A DNA stretch of 64,000 bases, from assembly GCA_000381605.1 (NCBI GenBank), contig KB906754.1, forward strand, positions 1,385,147-1,449,146, in the 5' to 3' direction. Source of the stretch: Acidobacteriaceae bacterium KBS 89. Its GTDB lineage: Bacteria > Acidobacteriota > Terriglobia > Terriglobales > Acidobacteriaceae. Below the pieces are notes generated by a model that saw only the letters and a list, made by a program, of their open reading frames with translations, was not told the DNA's origin and ran no database searches. Position numbers and translations under genes: made by a program. Shown here in pieces: positions 17,683 to 26,457 of the stretch. Within the stretch, counting starts at the first letter, position 1, and each line of letters begins with the position of its first letter.

Positions 17683-17727
17683 ATGCTCGACGTCCATCCG
17701 GCCCACCACGCAGGGATATCCCGGTAG
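17683..17727 (+). pseudogene. Remnant of a paralogue of the preceding membrane protein
   Basis: The ATG is followed by codons for LDVHPAHHA, nearly the same as the start of the gene at 16755 (MLDVHPPAHA). It then runs straight into a dispersed repeat and hits TAG after 14 codons. No more of the family is recognisable downstream, so this is probably a gene start left after deletion or repeat insertion. Confidence 0.55.
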
Positions 17728-17830
17728 GGATGACAACCAGAAAGGCAACGGGAACAAAAAGGATGTGGCTAGGGTGCGGGATTCATTCCCACCCATGCCG
17801 CGATGAGGCTGCGGCATGAATGGGGCACCC
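17718..17830 (-). repeat. Dispersed hairpin repeat, copy A, with an extra palindrome
   Basis: Read on the minus strand, this contains GTTGCCTTTCTGGTTGTC followed by the short hairpin ATCCC-TACC-GGGAT, the same arrangement found at 44081, 56372 and 60083. A second imperfect palindrome at 17772-17830 has outer arms GGGTGC/GCACCC and an inner 8-bp stem CATGCCGC/GCGGCATG. It lies between the convergent membrane protein and haloperoxidase genes. The rest of the 17538-17871 gap holds only the paralogue remnant. Confidence 0.75.
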
Positions 17831-17871
17831 GAGCATTGATCACTAAAAGGGACTCGGTTTGAACTGCGAAC

Positions 17872-19212
17872 TCACCGATCGCGGTCCTCGTCGTCCTCAC
17901 GATTGAGCGGCTGCAGAGCGTGCTTGAGCACGAAGTGGCCGATCTTTTCGCCTTGTTTGATACCGTCCTCCACAGCGGAACGGAAGTGAATGCCGGCGTA
18001 AACTCGGGAGTCGCTGTTCTCTGCGGCTGCCTGGGAGAAGCTCGTATACGACCGAGTCAAGCCGGCAAACGGGACGCCGCTCTTGGTCGTAAACGGGATA
18101 TCATCGCTTCGGAAGAACCGGCGCAACACCTCGGCAGAGGCGCCGCCGAGGACACTATGGCCCGAGATATAGTCGGGATGCGCAGGCGTATTCAGCAACG
18201 ATGACCAGTTCGGATCGGCGATTGTCGCATCGTTTCCGTCCGTGTCCCCGGCGTGGATCGCAGTCACCGGGCGCCAGAAGTTGAAGTCGTACTTTGTCTC
18301 CCATCCTACGATGTACCCATCAGCCATCGCGAGATTGACGAGCGCGAGCAGACGCGCCGTATCCCACAGGTTGAGACTCTTCGATTGCGAAACGACGATG
18401 GCGATTCGACTCCACATCGATGGCGAGTTTTCGTACCAGAAACGGGCGATGGAGGTCTGTTCGGCCGTCCGAATTGCGCTGTTCTTCTCACCGATTTCCT
18501 TTACTTCGTTGTAATCACGTGCGTATCGCTTTCCAGATAGCCGCGGCGGCCCATCCGGCTCGAACTGGGTGCTTCGCCGCAACACGAACGGGACGACGTG
18601 TCCCCAACCGGGAAGCACGGCAGGCAGCAGGTCGGCTGGTGCCGGCGGATCAAAAGGAACGGGATTCGGAGTCGGCTGCCAATCCCCGGGCTCAGTGCCC
18701 GGTGTGTAGGGCACCAGCGCGGTGGCGTGATCGGTGCTTCTAAGCGCGAGGATCGCGGCGGCGGCGGCTTGTCCGAGGGTAATGCCGGCTGTCTTCGCGG
18801 TGCCATCGGGTATGGCCGCCAGCACCATGGCATACGCTGTATTCACCTGCGCCACCGCTAAGGCCTGCTGCGCCGGTGTTCCGAACTGTGGGGGAAACGG
18901 CAAGGGACCGACCGCGATTGCACCCACGAGTGCGTCCCGCGCCGCCGCCGCAATCGCGGCGTCCACTGACGCCCCGGTTTGCACATCGCCCTTGAAGGCG
19001 TATCGCTCATAACGAGAGTCGATGGAATTCAATGCGTCGTGAATCGCCACGTGTGCTATCGCGAGCGTACGCGACTGGACAACAGCGTTTTCTCCCGCCG
19101 TCAAGGTGGCTTGAACCGCAACGGTGTTCCAGGTGCTAACCGCGTCCACAGCGGCGTACATCGTCGAGCTACCGACTAGTAGCGCTATTGCGATCAATTT
19201 TGAATGATTCAT
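17872..19212 (-). CDS. Vanadium-dependent haloperoxidase-like (PAP2 superfamily) exported protein
   Basis: The 446-residue protein has a signal peptide (LIAIALLVGSSTMYAAVD) and the vanadate/phosphate site of the PAP2 fold: K307 and R314 in KYDFNFWRP, S350-G-H352 in HPDYISGHS, and R403/H409 in SRVYAGIHF. These are the residues that bind vanadate in haloperoxidases and phosphate in acid phosphatases. The size and the all-helical layout match the secreted bacterial vanadium haloperoxidase group rather than small membrane PAP2 phosphatases. It would oxidise halides with peroxide outside the cytoplasm. Codon use is less C-biased than the surroundings. It is convergent with the 16755 gene and has no operon partner. 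Confidence 0.83.
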   Translation of the reverse strand: MNHSKLIAIALLVGSSTMYAAVDAVSTWNTVAVQATLTAGENAVVQSRTLAIAHVAIHDALNSIDSRYERYAFKGDVQTGASVDAAIAAAARDALVGAIAVGPLPFPPQFGTPAQQALAVAQVNTAYAMVLAAIPDGTAKTAGITLGQAAAAAILALRSTDHATALVPYTPGTEPGDWQPTPNPVPFDPPAPADLLPAVLPGWGHVVPFVLRRSTQFEPDGPPRLSGKRYARDYNEVKEIGEKNSAIRTAEQTSIARFWYENSPSMWSRIAIVVSQSKSLNLWDTARLLALVNLAMADGYIVGWETKYDFNFWRPVTAIHAGDTDGNDATIADPNWSSLLNTPAHPDYISGHSVLGGASAEVLRRFFRSDDIPFTTKSGVPFAGLTRSYTSFSQAAAENSDSRVYAGIHFRSAVEDGIKQGEKIGHFVLKHALQPLNREDDEDRDR

Positions 19213-19863
19213 AACAAGCTCCTTCGCTTTTCGAACTCAATTCGGGTTGCGGTTGGCTCACCGCACGGATGTGGGATCCGTCGGCCGATACTTCTTCCCA
19301 ACATCGCTAGAGGAGAGTCTTTAACCAGTTGTCACAGCCGGTTCGGCGAAAATCGCCGACTATGGCGCGACCGCCATGATCGAACCAGAGTCTGCAGCCC
19401 TGAGGTGAGGAGAGTGTGACTAATCTTCGCCGTCCCGTAGTCCACGAGAGTGGGCCCCATAAGATGCTCACACCGTTTACAGTGTCAATGGCATTCGCGG
19501 GCGATACGGAGATTTATTTAGTAATCGTGCGCATGTTACTGCCTGGGACATGGGGAAGGGTGTCTACACACCCGTCTCAGGAAGGCCAGCAACATTCCCA
19601 GTCGAACTCGTACCGATAACTCAAATCTTCCTCACTTGACAAAACCATCCCTCCGGATTGGCTACAATGGAGGGAGCGAAGCAGAAAACGATGTCGCTTG
19701 CCCGCCGTAACCCAAGCTTCATCAAGACTTTGTACTTCACCGCTCAGGATTGACAAGACTCTTCGACTCCACGCCGCGCCAAGTCCAAATCTAAGCCTTG
19801 TATTTGTAAGACTTTAGCAGTTTTATACCAGGGGAGGGGTAACCCGCCCAATTGAGGTCAGCC
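19213..19863. other. Long intergenic region upstream of serA
   Basis: About 650 bases without a gene I can support. Short open frames here (19204-19419, 19416-19619) have no recognisable sequence. It holds the likely haloperoxidase promoter on the left, a small hairpin GGGTGT-CTAC-ACACCC near 19558-19573, and the promoter-like segment near 19636-19679 that may serve serA. No tRNA or T-box-like element was recognised. Confidence 0.5.
19636..19677 (+). promoter_or_regulatory. Possible promoter and inverted repeat upstream of serA
   Basis: TTGACA (19636-19641) and TACAAT (19663-19668) look like -35 and -10 boxes but are 21 bases apart, longer than the usual 17. TCCCTCC and GGAGGGA form an inverted repeat around the -10 box, a place where a repressor could bind. 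The leader to serA would be nearly 190 bases. Confidence 0.35.
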
Positions 19864-21495
19864 TTGAAGATCGTTCTCGCCGAAAAAGTCTCTCCCGCCA
19901 CTCTCGCCGTCTTTCAACAAGAACCAGGCTGGCAGATCGTAACCCCCGATCAAATCAAAAATGGACTCGCCGCCGAACTCCACGACGCCGACGCCCTCGT
20001 CGTCCGCTCTGCCGTTCAGGCCGACGCCAAGCTCCTCGAATCCGCCCCCAGGCTCCGCGTCATCGGTCGCGCCGGCGTAGGCGTAGACAACATCGACACC
20101 GACGCCGCCACCCATCGCGGCATCGTCGTCATGAACACCCCCGGCGCCAACGCGGTCGCCGTCGCCGAACTCACCATCGGCCTCATGATCGCGCTCGCCC
20201 GCGCGATCCCCCGCGCCAACGCCACCATGCATGACGCCAAGTGGGAGAAGAAATCCCTCCAGGGCTCCGAGCTCCGTGGCAAAACCCTCGGCATCGTCGG
20301 CCTCGGCCGCATTGGCCTCGAAGTCGCCCGCCGCGCCTCCAGCTTCGGCATGCACCTCATCGGCTACGACCCCTTCGTCGCCCCGGTCATCGCCCGCGAA
20401 AACAACGTCGCCCTCGTCCCCATCGACGAGATCCTGAAGTCCTCCGACTACCTCACCCTCCACGTCGGCCTCACCACCCAGACTGAAGGCCTCATCAACC
20501 AGACCTCCATCCGCATCATGAAGAAGGGAATCCGCATCATCAACTGCGCCCGCGGCGAGCTCATCGTCGAGCAGGCCCTCGCCGACGCCATCAAATCAGG
20601 CCACGTCGCCGGTGCCGCACTCGACGTCTTCCATCAGGAGCCCCTCAAAGACTCCCCCTTCTTCAACCTCGACAACGTCATCCTCTCCCCGCACATCGCC
20701 GGCGCCACCGACGAGGCGCAAGAGGCCATCGGCATCCAGCTCGCCATGCAGGTCCGCGACTACCTCAAACTCGGTGTCGTCCAGAACGCCGTCAACCTCC
20801 CCTCTCTCTCGCACGAGGAGTACATCGAGATTGCCCCCTACATCGACATGGCCGAGCGCCTCGGCCACTTCCTCTCCCACGCCACACCCGGCAACCTCGA
20901 AAACATCCAGATCACCTACACCGGCCGCCTCGCCACCGGCAAGACCGACCTCATCCGCAACGCCGCCATCGCCGGCATCTTCAACGGCACCGACGGCGAG
21001 GGCACCACGGCCAACCGCATCAACGCCGCCGCCATCGCGGCTGAGCGCGGCATCCGCATCCAGGAGGACAAGAAGGAGTTCACCACCGGCGGCGTCGGCT
21101 CCGTGCTCAAGCTCGTCCTTCACTCCTCCGACGGCGACACCAGCGCCTCCGCCACCGTCCTCCATGGCACCTCGCCCCGCCTCCTCAGCTATGACGGCAT
21201 CGACATCGAGGCCCCGCTCACCGGCACCCTCGTCGCCATCCGCAACCACGACGTCCCTGGCGTAGTTGGCCGCATCGGCACCATCCTCGGCGAACAGGGA
21301 GTCAACATCGCCAACTTCGCCCTGGGTCGAGCAGCAGGAACATCGGCCCGCTCCCAGCGCGTCCCCCAGGGCCAGGCCATCGCTGTAGTACAAATCGACG
21401 TACCCAGTGCCGCCTCCGCCACCGCTGCCGTCGACGCCCTGCGCAAGGTCGAAGCCATCGCCAGTGTCCGCCTCATCGAACTAGGCAAACTCTAA
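19864..21495 (+). CDS. serA: D-3-phosphoglycerate dehydrogenase (serine synthesis)
   Basis: The 543-residue enzyme oxidises 3-phosphoglycerate to phosphohydroxypyruvate, the first step of serine synthesis. The NAD-binding motif GLGRIG, the conserved NCARGELI, and SPHIAGATDEAQE (catalytic His) are present. The C-terminal part has the intervening ASB-like domain and an ACT domain (TLVAIRNHDVPGVVGRIGTI, PSAASATAAVDALRK), where serine feedback usually acts. The start is the TTG giving MKIVLAEKVSP, with TGAGG six bases upstream; another in-frame TTG at 19852 follows the purine run GGGGAGGGG. A class V aminotransferase that could supply the next step lies upstream on the same strand. Confidence 0.93.
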   Translation: MKIVLAEKVSPATLAVFQQEPGWQIVTPDQIKNGLAAELHDADALVVRSAVQADAKLLESAPRLRVIGRAGVGVDNIDTDAATHRGIVVMNTPGANAVAVAELTIGLMIALARAIPRANATMHDAKWEKKSLQGSELRGKTLGIVGLGRIGLEVARRASSFGMHLIGYDPFVAPVIARENNVALVPIDEILKSSDYLTLHVGLTTQTEGLINQTSIRIMKKGIRIINCARGELIVEQALADAIKSGHVAGAALDVFHQEPLKDSPFFNLDNVILSPHIAGATDEAQEAIGIQLAMQVRDYLKLGVVQNAVNLPSLSHEEYIEIAPYIDMAERLGHFLSHATPGNLENIQITYTGRLATGKTDLIRNAAIAGIFNGTDGEGTTANRINAAAIAAERGIRIQEDKKEFTTGGVGSVLKLVLHSSDGDTSASATVLHGTSPRLLSYDGIDIEAPLTGTLVAIRNHDVPGVVGRIGTILGEQGVNIANFALGRAAGTSARSQRVPQGQAIAVVQIDVPSAASATAAVDALRKVEAIASVRLIELGKL

Positions 21496-21567
21496 CGATT
21501 CACACCGAGGGCGCATCTTCGCGCCTCCTCCCGCATCACAATAAGCTGGAACCAGGAAAGAAACGTC

Positions 21568-21924
21568 ATGCCGCTCTACGAATACAAATGCACCGCCTGC
21601 CACAAGCACACAGAAAAGATCCAGAAGTTCTCGGACCCCGAGATCACCGCCTGCCCACACTGCGGCGGCCATCTCGAGCGCGTCATCTCCGCCCCCGCCA
21701 TCAGCTTCAAAGGTGGCGGCTGGTACGCCGACGGCTACGGCAACGCCAAACCCAAATCCTCGGGTGACAGCAGCAGCACGGCCACCAGCGACTCCAAGCC
21801 AAACACAGATTCGAAGTCCAGCAACGGCTCGAAGCCAGCCAACGATAGCGCCCCCGCCGCAGCACCTGAGGCCCCGGCCGCCGCGCCAGCTGCGACGTCC
21901 TCATCCTCGTCTGACAAAAAATAA
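21568..21924 (+). CDS. FmdB-family zinc-ribbon protein
   Basis: The first 45 residues form the FmdB/CxxC regulatory domain: MPLYEYKCTACHKHTEKIQK with C8 and C11, and ACPHCGGHLERVISAPAISF with C29 and C32. The remaining 70 residues are a low-complexity Ser/Ala/Pro/Asp tail (KPKSSGDSSS onward), as in many such proteins. The family is named after a putative regulator of formamidase, but its biochemical role is unclear. It sits 72 bases downstream of serA on the same strand and may share its transcript. Confidence 0.88.
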   Translation: MPLYEYKCTACHKHTEKIQKFSDPEITACPHCGGHLERVISAPAISFKGGGWYADGYGNAKPKSSGDSSSTATSDSKPNTDSKSSNGSKPANDSAPAAAPEAPAAAPAATSSSSSDKK

Positions 21925-21926
21925 AT

Positions 21927-21964
21927 GCGAAGTAGACGATTCTCCGAAGAGAAATCTACTTCGC
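21927..21964 (-). terminator. Hairpin terminator between convergent genes
   Basis: GCGAAGTAGA and TCTACTTCGC form a 10-bp stem, with an inner TTCTC-CGAA-GAGAA stem. On the minus strand it is followed by ATTTATTTTTT, so it best serves the lysine-rich protein gene; it may also stop transcription from the FmdB gene. Confidence 0.75.
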
Positions 21965-22001
21965 GCTTTGATTGATCCAGTGATCAGCGGTCGATTGAAA
22001 T

Positions 22002-22262
22002 TTACTTCGTAGGCGCAGGAGGGACCTTCTTCCCTTCCTTACGGGCCTCTGACAATCCAATCGCAATCGCCTGTTTCGGATTGGTCACTTTTTTCCCGCT
22101 GCGACCGCTCTTCAACTTGCCCTGCTTCATCGCCTTCATCTCGCGTTCGACGTCTTTACGCGCCGAGGGACTGTATTTGCGCGATGAACTCGACTTCTTT
22201 GCGGCCGTCTTCTTCGACGCCGCTTTCTTGGTGGACTTCTTTGCGGCCTTCTTTGTCGCCAT
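22002..22262 (-). CDS. Small lysine-rich protein, DUF6496-like
   Basis: The 86-residue product has a Lys/Ala/Ser histone-H1-like N-terminus (MATKKAAKKSTKKAAS) and then the compact block YSPSARKDVEREMKAMKQG, KSGRSGKKVTNPKQAIAIGL and SEARKEGKKVP, which I associate with the small family DUF6496. The basic N-terminal tail suggests nucleic-acid binding, but this is inference. It is transcribed toward the FmdB gene and ends at the shared hairpin. Confidence 0.8.
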   Translation of the reverse strand: MATKKAAKKSTKKAASKKTAAKKSSSSRKYSPSARKDVEREMKAMKQGKLKSGRSGKKVTNPKQAIAIGLSEARKEGKKVPPAPTK

Positions 22263-22330
22263 GGTCGATTCTCCCTTTCGTATAGGAAGCCTCGACCCGT
22301 CGACCGAGTTGTATCAGGAGCACTCGGCAG

Positions 22331-23869
22331 CTAAGCGTGTTTCTTCGCTCGCCTGCGCCTCAGCGCGACAACCGCAGCCAACACGACAAGCGCTCCGCCA
22401 ATCGCAAGACGCGTAGTCATCTTCTGCATCCACGACCTGGTTCGCTCAAGCGACCCATCCTGCCACGCAGCATGCACCGCATCCAGATCAGCAGTGAGTC
22501 CAGGAATCGTGATGAGGGAAAAATCCGTAACCGGCAACGACCCGAAGATCCTCGCCGGTGTTGGCGGCGCTCCATTCCGGTCCTTCGGGATCTCAATCAT
22601 CATCGCGTTGATCTCGGCATCGCGCGGATCGTCCCACAACTCCGCCTCCGTCGTATTCGGAAACAACGTGTCGTGACCGGTCATCTTCTTCTCGATCGCC
22701 GCCACGCCGTCCTGACACACGCCCAGCGGATAATACCCACCAAACGGCAGGTCCGGCCGCTTCACGTGCTGATGCACATACGCAATCAGCATCTTCCCCA
22801 CCAGCCGCGTCACCTCCAACGCATCCGCATCGCGATACTCATGCGCATGACGGCCCAGCACCCACGCCTGGTCAAGCGTATCCATCGTGCGAAACTCCGC
22901 CTTGCCGTCGATGCCAAAGTAAAAACTCACGTCCGCATTCACCTTCGGCCCGCGAATCTCCCACTCATACTCCGCATGGCTCACCGGAACCATCAACGAA
23001 CGATTCGTCCCCGGAATCCCAATCTGCGAGTTCACGTAGAACGGCATCATCACGTCCTGCCCCTTGTAGTGAAAGTGTCCGAAGTTGGCGAAGTACCGCG
23101 AGTCGTAGATCACGACCGAATGCCCAGTGGCCATCAGCGCCTGTATCAGTCCCTGCGGAGTCGTAGCCGTCTTGCCGTCCACCTCCGCCGACACCGTCGC
23201 CGCTCCCTCCAGCGCATTCAGCCCCAGACGATTCAACACATCCGCCAATCGCTGGCTGTCCGGATGCATTGGCGCCAGCTTCGGGTTCGCTACGTCGCCC
23301 TTTACGATGCCCGCCCCAACCTCGCTCACCAGTGCCTCGTTCGAAAGTCCGGGCAGAGTTGAAGGTTTGTCCAGACTTACTGTCTCAGCCTTATCCTGTG
23401 CATAGCTTCCCAGATCGAGATACTCCGCAATCACTCCCTTGTCGGCACTTGGAGGAGCTTCAGTCGGCGCTCCGGACGGTGTTCCAACCGGGGTCCCCGG
23501 ATTCTTCGCAACCACCTTGTTGATGACACCCACAGCAGGGTTGACCTCCTGCATCGTCCATCCCGGAAAGCGGTCCAGCCCCTGCCAGTCATTGCCAAGG
23601 ATCAACTCCCGCAGCCGTTTGATGAGCCTTGGGGTCATCAATGTCGGACCCCTCTTGCCCCCCCTGTCGAGTTGCGCCAATAGCGCGTCAGTAAATCCAG
23701 GTGTAGCCGAAAGCTCACGCATCATCTGCGACAGCAATATTGTGTTCGGAGGCATCGGCGTCTCCGGCACCACATAGGGTGCCTCTGTCCGGCACCCGAA
23801 AAGAGCAAGCAGAACGCTCACGCACACCCCGCGACGGAAACCTTTGGATAAGGACACACGCATACGCAT
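22331..23869 (-). CDS. Large hypothetical lipoprotein with C-terminal membrane anchor
   Basis: I do not recognise this 512-residue protein. It starts with a lipoprotein-type signal (VSVLLALFGC, lipid cysteine near 26), has a Pro/Thr-rich stretch near 130-140, and a central domain with conserved-looking patches (VVIYDSRYFANFGHFHY, PVSHAEYEWEIRGP, AWVLGRHAHEYRDADALE). It ends with one membrane helix (LAIGGALVVLAAVVAL) and a basic tail RRRRAKKHA. A tail of helix plus arginines resembles sorting signals, though no known motif precedes it. His-rich patches could bind metal. It stands alone between gatB and the DUF6496-like gene on the minus strand. Confidence 0.7.
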   Translation of the reverse strand: MRMRVSLSKGFRRGVCVSVLLALFGCRTEAPYVVPETPMPPNTILLSQMMRELSATPGFTDALLAQLDRGGKRGPTLMTPRLIKRLRELILGNDWQGLDRFPGWTMQEVNPAVGVINKVVAKNPGTPVGTPSGAPTEAPPSADKGVIAEYLDLGSYAQDKAETVSLDKPSTLPGLSNEALVSEVGAGIVKGDVANPKLAPMHPDSQRLADVLNRLGLNALEGAATVSAEVDGKTATTPQGLIQALMATGHSVVIYDSRYFANFGHFHYKGQDVMMPFYVNSQIGIPGTNRSLMVPVSHAEYEWEIRGPKVNADVSFYFGIDGKAEFRTMDTLDQAWVLGRHAHEYRDADALEVTRLVGKMLIAYVHQHVKRPDLPFGGYYPLGVCQDGVAAIEKKMTGHDTLFPNTTEAELWDDPRDAEINAMMIEIPKDRNGAPPTPARIFGSLPVTDFSLITIPGLTADLDAVHAAWQDGSLERTRSWMQKMTTRLAIGGALVVLAAVVALRRRRAKKHA

Positions 23870-23989
23870 CCGCCCATTAAACCCTAATCCAACTGCCCTG
23901 CCATCTAGTTATTTAGCTAGTGGAGTGGCGTTCGGATCAGGGAATAATATGAAAACAACGATAATGGAAACATCGAGAAGCGCCCATTC

Positions 23990-25483
23990 CTACAGGGCAT
24001 CCAGCTTCTTGGTGACGAGTTCATTCAGCAGTCCCGGATTCGCCTGCCCCTTCGACAGTCTCATCACATTCCCCACGAAGAACGCCGCCACGGTCTTCTT
24101 GCCCCCACGATACTGCTCCACCTGCTTCGGATTCGCAGCAATCACCTCATCGATCATCGCCTCGATCGCGCCCGTATCCGAGATCTGCTGCGGCTTCTCC
24201 CGCTCATACACCACGGGAAAATCCTCTCTTTTCTCAAAGCTGATATCCAGCAACTGCTTCAGCATCTTGCTCGACAGCTCGCCCGACTCCGCAAGATCCG
24301 CCGCCATCACAATCCCGGCCATTGACACCGGCGACTCCTCCAGCTCAAGCCCAGCCGCCCGCAGACGCATCGTCAGCTCGCTCGTCAGCAAAGCCGCTAC
24401 ACGCCGCGGACTCTTCGCCTTCTTCGCCGCCGTCTCAAAGCGATCCGCAAACTCCCGCGTCGCCGTCAGCGTAGCCGCATCCTGCGCCGAAATCTCATAC
24501 TCCGCGATCATCCGCGCCCGCCGTGCCTCCGGCAGCTCCGGCAGCATCTTCACTATCTCCGCCTGCCACTCCGCACCAACCACCAGCGGCGGCAGATCCG
24601 GCTCCGGAAAATACCGGTAGTCATGCGCCTGTTCCTTACTCCGCATCGAATAGGTCCGTCCCTCAGCGCTATTCCAAAGCCGCGACTCCTGCACCACCCG
24701 CCCACCCTCTTCGAGCACGCCAATCTGCCGTTCGATCTCGTACTCCACTGCCGATCGAATATACCGGAAGCTGTTGACGTTCTTTACCTCGGCTTTGGTC
24801 CCAAACTCCTTCGCACTTTTCAGCATCACGCTGACATTCGCGTCACAACGCAGCGAGCCTTCTTCCATGTTGCAATCGCTTACGCCGGTGTAGAGCAAAA
24901 TCTCCTTCAACTTCGTCAGGTACTCAAACACCTCATCCGCGGTCCGAAGGTCCGGCTCACTCACGATCTCGACCAGCGGCGTCCCACAGCGGTTCAGGTC
25001 GATATAGGTCTTCGAGACCGAGTCCGCGAAACCGTCATGAATGCTCTTGCCCGCGTCCTCTTCCATATGCAGCCGCGTCACGCCAATCCGGTTCGTGATC
25101 GCCGCGCCACTCGCATCGAACGCCGGAACCTCAATCCACCCATGTTCCGCAATCGGTTTATCGAACTGCGAGATCTGGTACCCCTTCGGCGAGTCCGGAT
25201 AAAAATAGTTCTTCCGCGAAAAAATGCTCGTCTCGCGAATCTCACAATTAATCGCCTTCGCCGCGAGCACCGCAAACTCCACCGCCCTGCGATTCAGCAC
25301 CGGCAACGCCCCCGGCAGCCCAAGGCACGTCGGGCAAGTATGCGTATTTGGCTCGCCGCCATACTTGTTCACGCACCCACAAAACGCCTTCGACTCAGTC
25401 AAAAGCTGAACATGGACCTCCAGCCCGATCACAGGCTGGTACTTGGCAAGAATCTCGGGCGTAATGGCGGTCATTGTGGACAT
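23990..25483 (-). CDS. gatB: Aspartyl/glutamyl-tRNA(Asn/Gln) amidotransferase subunit B
   Basis: GatB with GatA and GatC turns misacylated Asp-tRNA(Asn) and Glu-tRNA(Gln) into Asn- and Gln-tRNA. The 497-residue product shows the family landmarks: YQPVIGLEVHVQLLTESKAFCG, GLPGALPVLNRRAVE, SIFSRKNYFYPDSPKGYQIS, DLNRCGTPLVEIVSEPD, SLRCDANVSV and RYFPEPDLPPL, then the helical YqeY-like C-terminal domain ending in VMRLSKGQANPGLLNELV. The ATG chosen is preceded by CAAGG at five bases; a GTG two codons upstream is the alternative. gatA and gatC are not adjacent in this window. Confidence 0.95.
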   Translation of the reverse strand: MSTMTAITPEILAKYQPVIGLEVHVQLLTESKAFCGCVNKYGGEPNTHTCPTCLGLPGALPVLNRRAVEFAVLAAKAINCEIRETSIFSRKNYFYPDSPKGYQISQFDKPIAEHGWIEVPAFDASGAAITNRIGVTRLHMEEDAGKSIHDGFADSVSKTYIDLNRCGTPLVEIVSEPDLRTADEVFEYLTKLKEILLYTGVSDCNMEEGSLRCDANVSVMLKSAKEFGTKAEVKNVNSFRYIRSAVEYEIERQIGVLEEGGRVVQESRLWNSAEGRTYSMRSKEQAHDYRYFPEPDLPPLVVGAEWQAEIVKMLPELPEARRARMIAEYEISAQDAATLTATREFADRFETAAKKAKSPRRVAALLTSELTMRLRAAGLELEESPVSMAGIVMAADLAESGELSSKMLKQLLDISFEKREDFPVVYEREKPQQISDTGAIEAMIDEVIAANPKQVEQYRGGKKTVAAFFVGNVMRLSKGQANPGLLNELVTKKLDAL

Positions 25484-25592
25484 CGGCACCTTGATTCTAC
25501 CAAGCGTCCCCCTTACCCTGTACCCGTCGGCCTACTCCGTTCAATCGGGTGTGAGAAAATCCGCTCAACCCGAAAGAACCAGTTGAGCCGGA

Positions 25593-26435
25593 ATGAAAGA
25601 AAAACCTCCCCCAAAGACGCGCAGCTACGGAGTCGACTCCCGTCACATCCTCCCCATGGTCCGCGACCTCCTGGAACTGGCGACCGTTCGCCTCGCCAAC
25701 AAGAACACCCGGCGGCACGTCGTCCAATTTGGACGCAGCATCCGCCAGCATGCCTTCGATGCCCGCGACACTCTTCCCGTCATCGATCACCCGGCTCTCG
25801 CCGCCTTCCTCGGCTGTAACGAACCCCGCGAGATCGTGCTCCCTCCCATCGATACCATCAGCCTCTCCGGCCTCGGCTTTGTCGTTCCCTACACGCTTCT
25901 TGCGACTATCGTTAGCGCACTCAATCCTAAAAAAATCTTCGAGACCGGCACCTTCCGCGGCGTCGGCACCCTCACCATGGCTCTCAACGCCCCAGAGGCC
26001 GACATCTACACCCTCGATCTCCCCGAGCAGTACACCGACGCGGAAGTCGAAACCCTCAGCAGGGGTGACAAGGAGTGGGTGCGCCTCTCCCGCACCTCCA
26101 CCGGCTTCGCCTTCGTTGGCCATCGAGCCGCAAAACGCATCCATCAACTCCGCGGCAACTCCCTCACCTTCACCGCACCCGACTCCCTCGCCGGCACTGA
26201 CCTGTGCTTCATCGACGGCGGCCACTCCTACGAATGCATCAAGGCCGACACCGAAACCGCCCTCAAAATCCTCTCGCCCAGCGGCGTCATCGTCTGGGAC
26301 GACTACACCTGGTTCATCGAGGGAGTCGGCCAATATCTCGCTGAGCTTCGCAGCTCACTTCCCCTCTATCGCATTGCGGGCAGCCAGCTCGTCATCTGCC
26401 GTCTCGATAAAAAATCCATTCCTTCAGTAAGCTAA
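25593..26435 (+). CDS. Class I SAM-dependent methyltransferase
   Basis: The 280-residue protein has a Rossmann-type methyltransferase core: motif I in IFETGTFRGVGTLTMAL, the acidic motif II at YTLDLPEQYTD, and LCFIDGGHSYECIKAD followed by VIVWDDYTWFIEGVG. The pattern fits the Methyltransf_24 group, whose members often act on sugars or natural products. The N-terminal 80 residues look like an added helical lid. Substrate unknown. It is divergent from gatB and followed by a membrane hydrolase-like gene 22 bases later on the same strand. Confidence 0.78.
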   Translation: MKEKPPPKTRSYGVDSRHILPMVRDLLELATVRLANKNTRRHVVQFGRSIRQHAFDARDTLPVIDHPALAAFLGCNEPREIVLPPIDTISLSGLGFVVPYTLLATIVSALNPKKIFETGTFRGVGTLTMALNAPEADIYTLDLPEQYTDAEVETLSRGDKEWVRLSRTSTGFAFVGHRAAKRIHQLRGNSLTFTAPDSLAGTDLCFIDGGHSYECIKADTETALKILSPSGVIVWDDYTWFIEGVGQYLAELRSSLPLYRIAGSQLVICRLDKKSIPSVS

Positions 26436-26457
26436 CCTCTTAGTATCTCACTTACAC

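Noticed and set aside
19204..19619. Two short open frames between the haloperoxidase gene and serA
   Set aside because: No recognisable sequence and no ribosome site; treated as intergenic.
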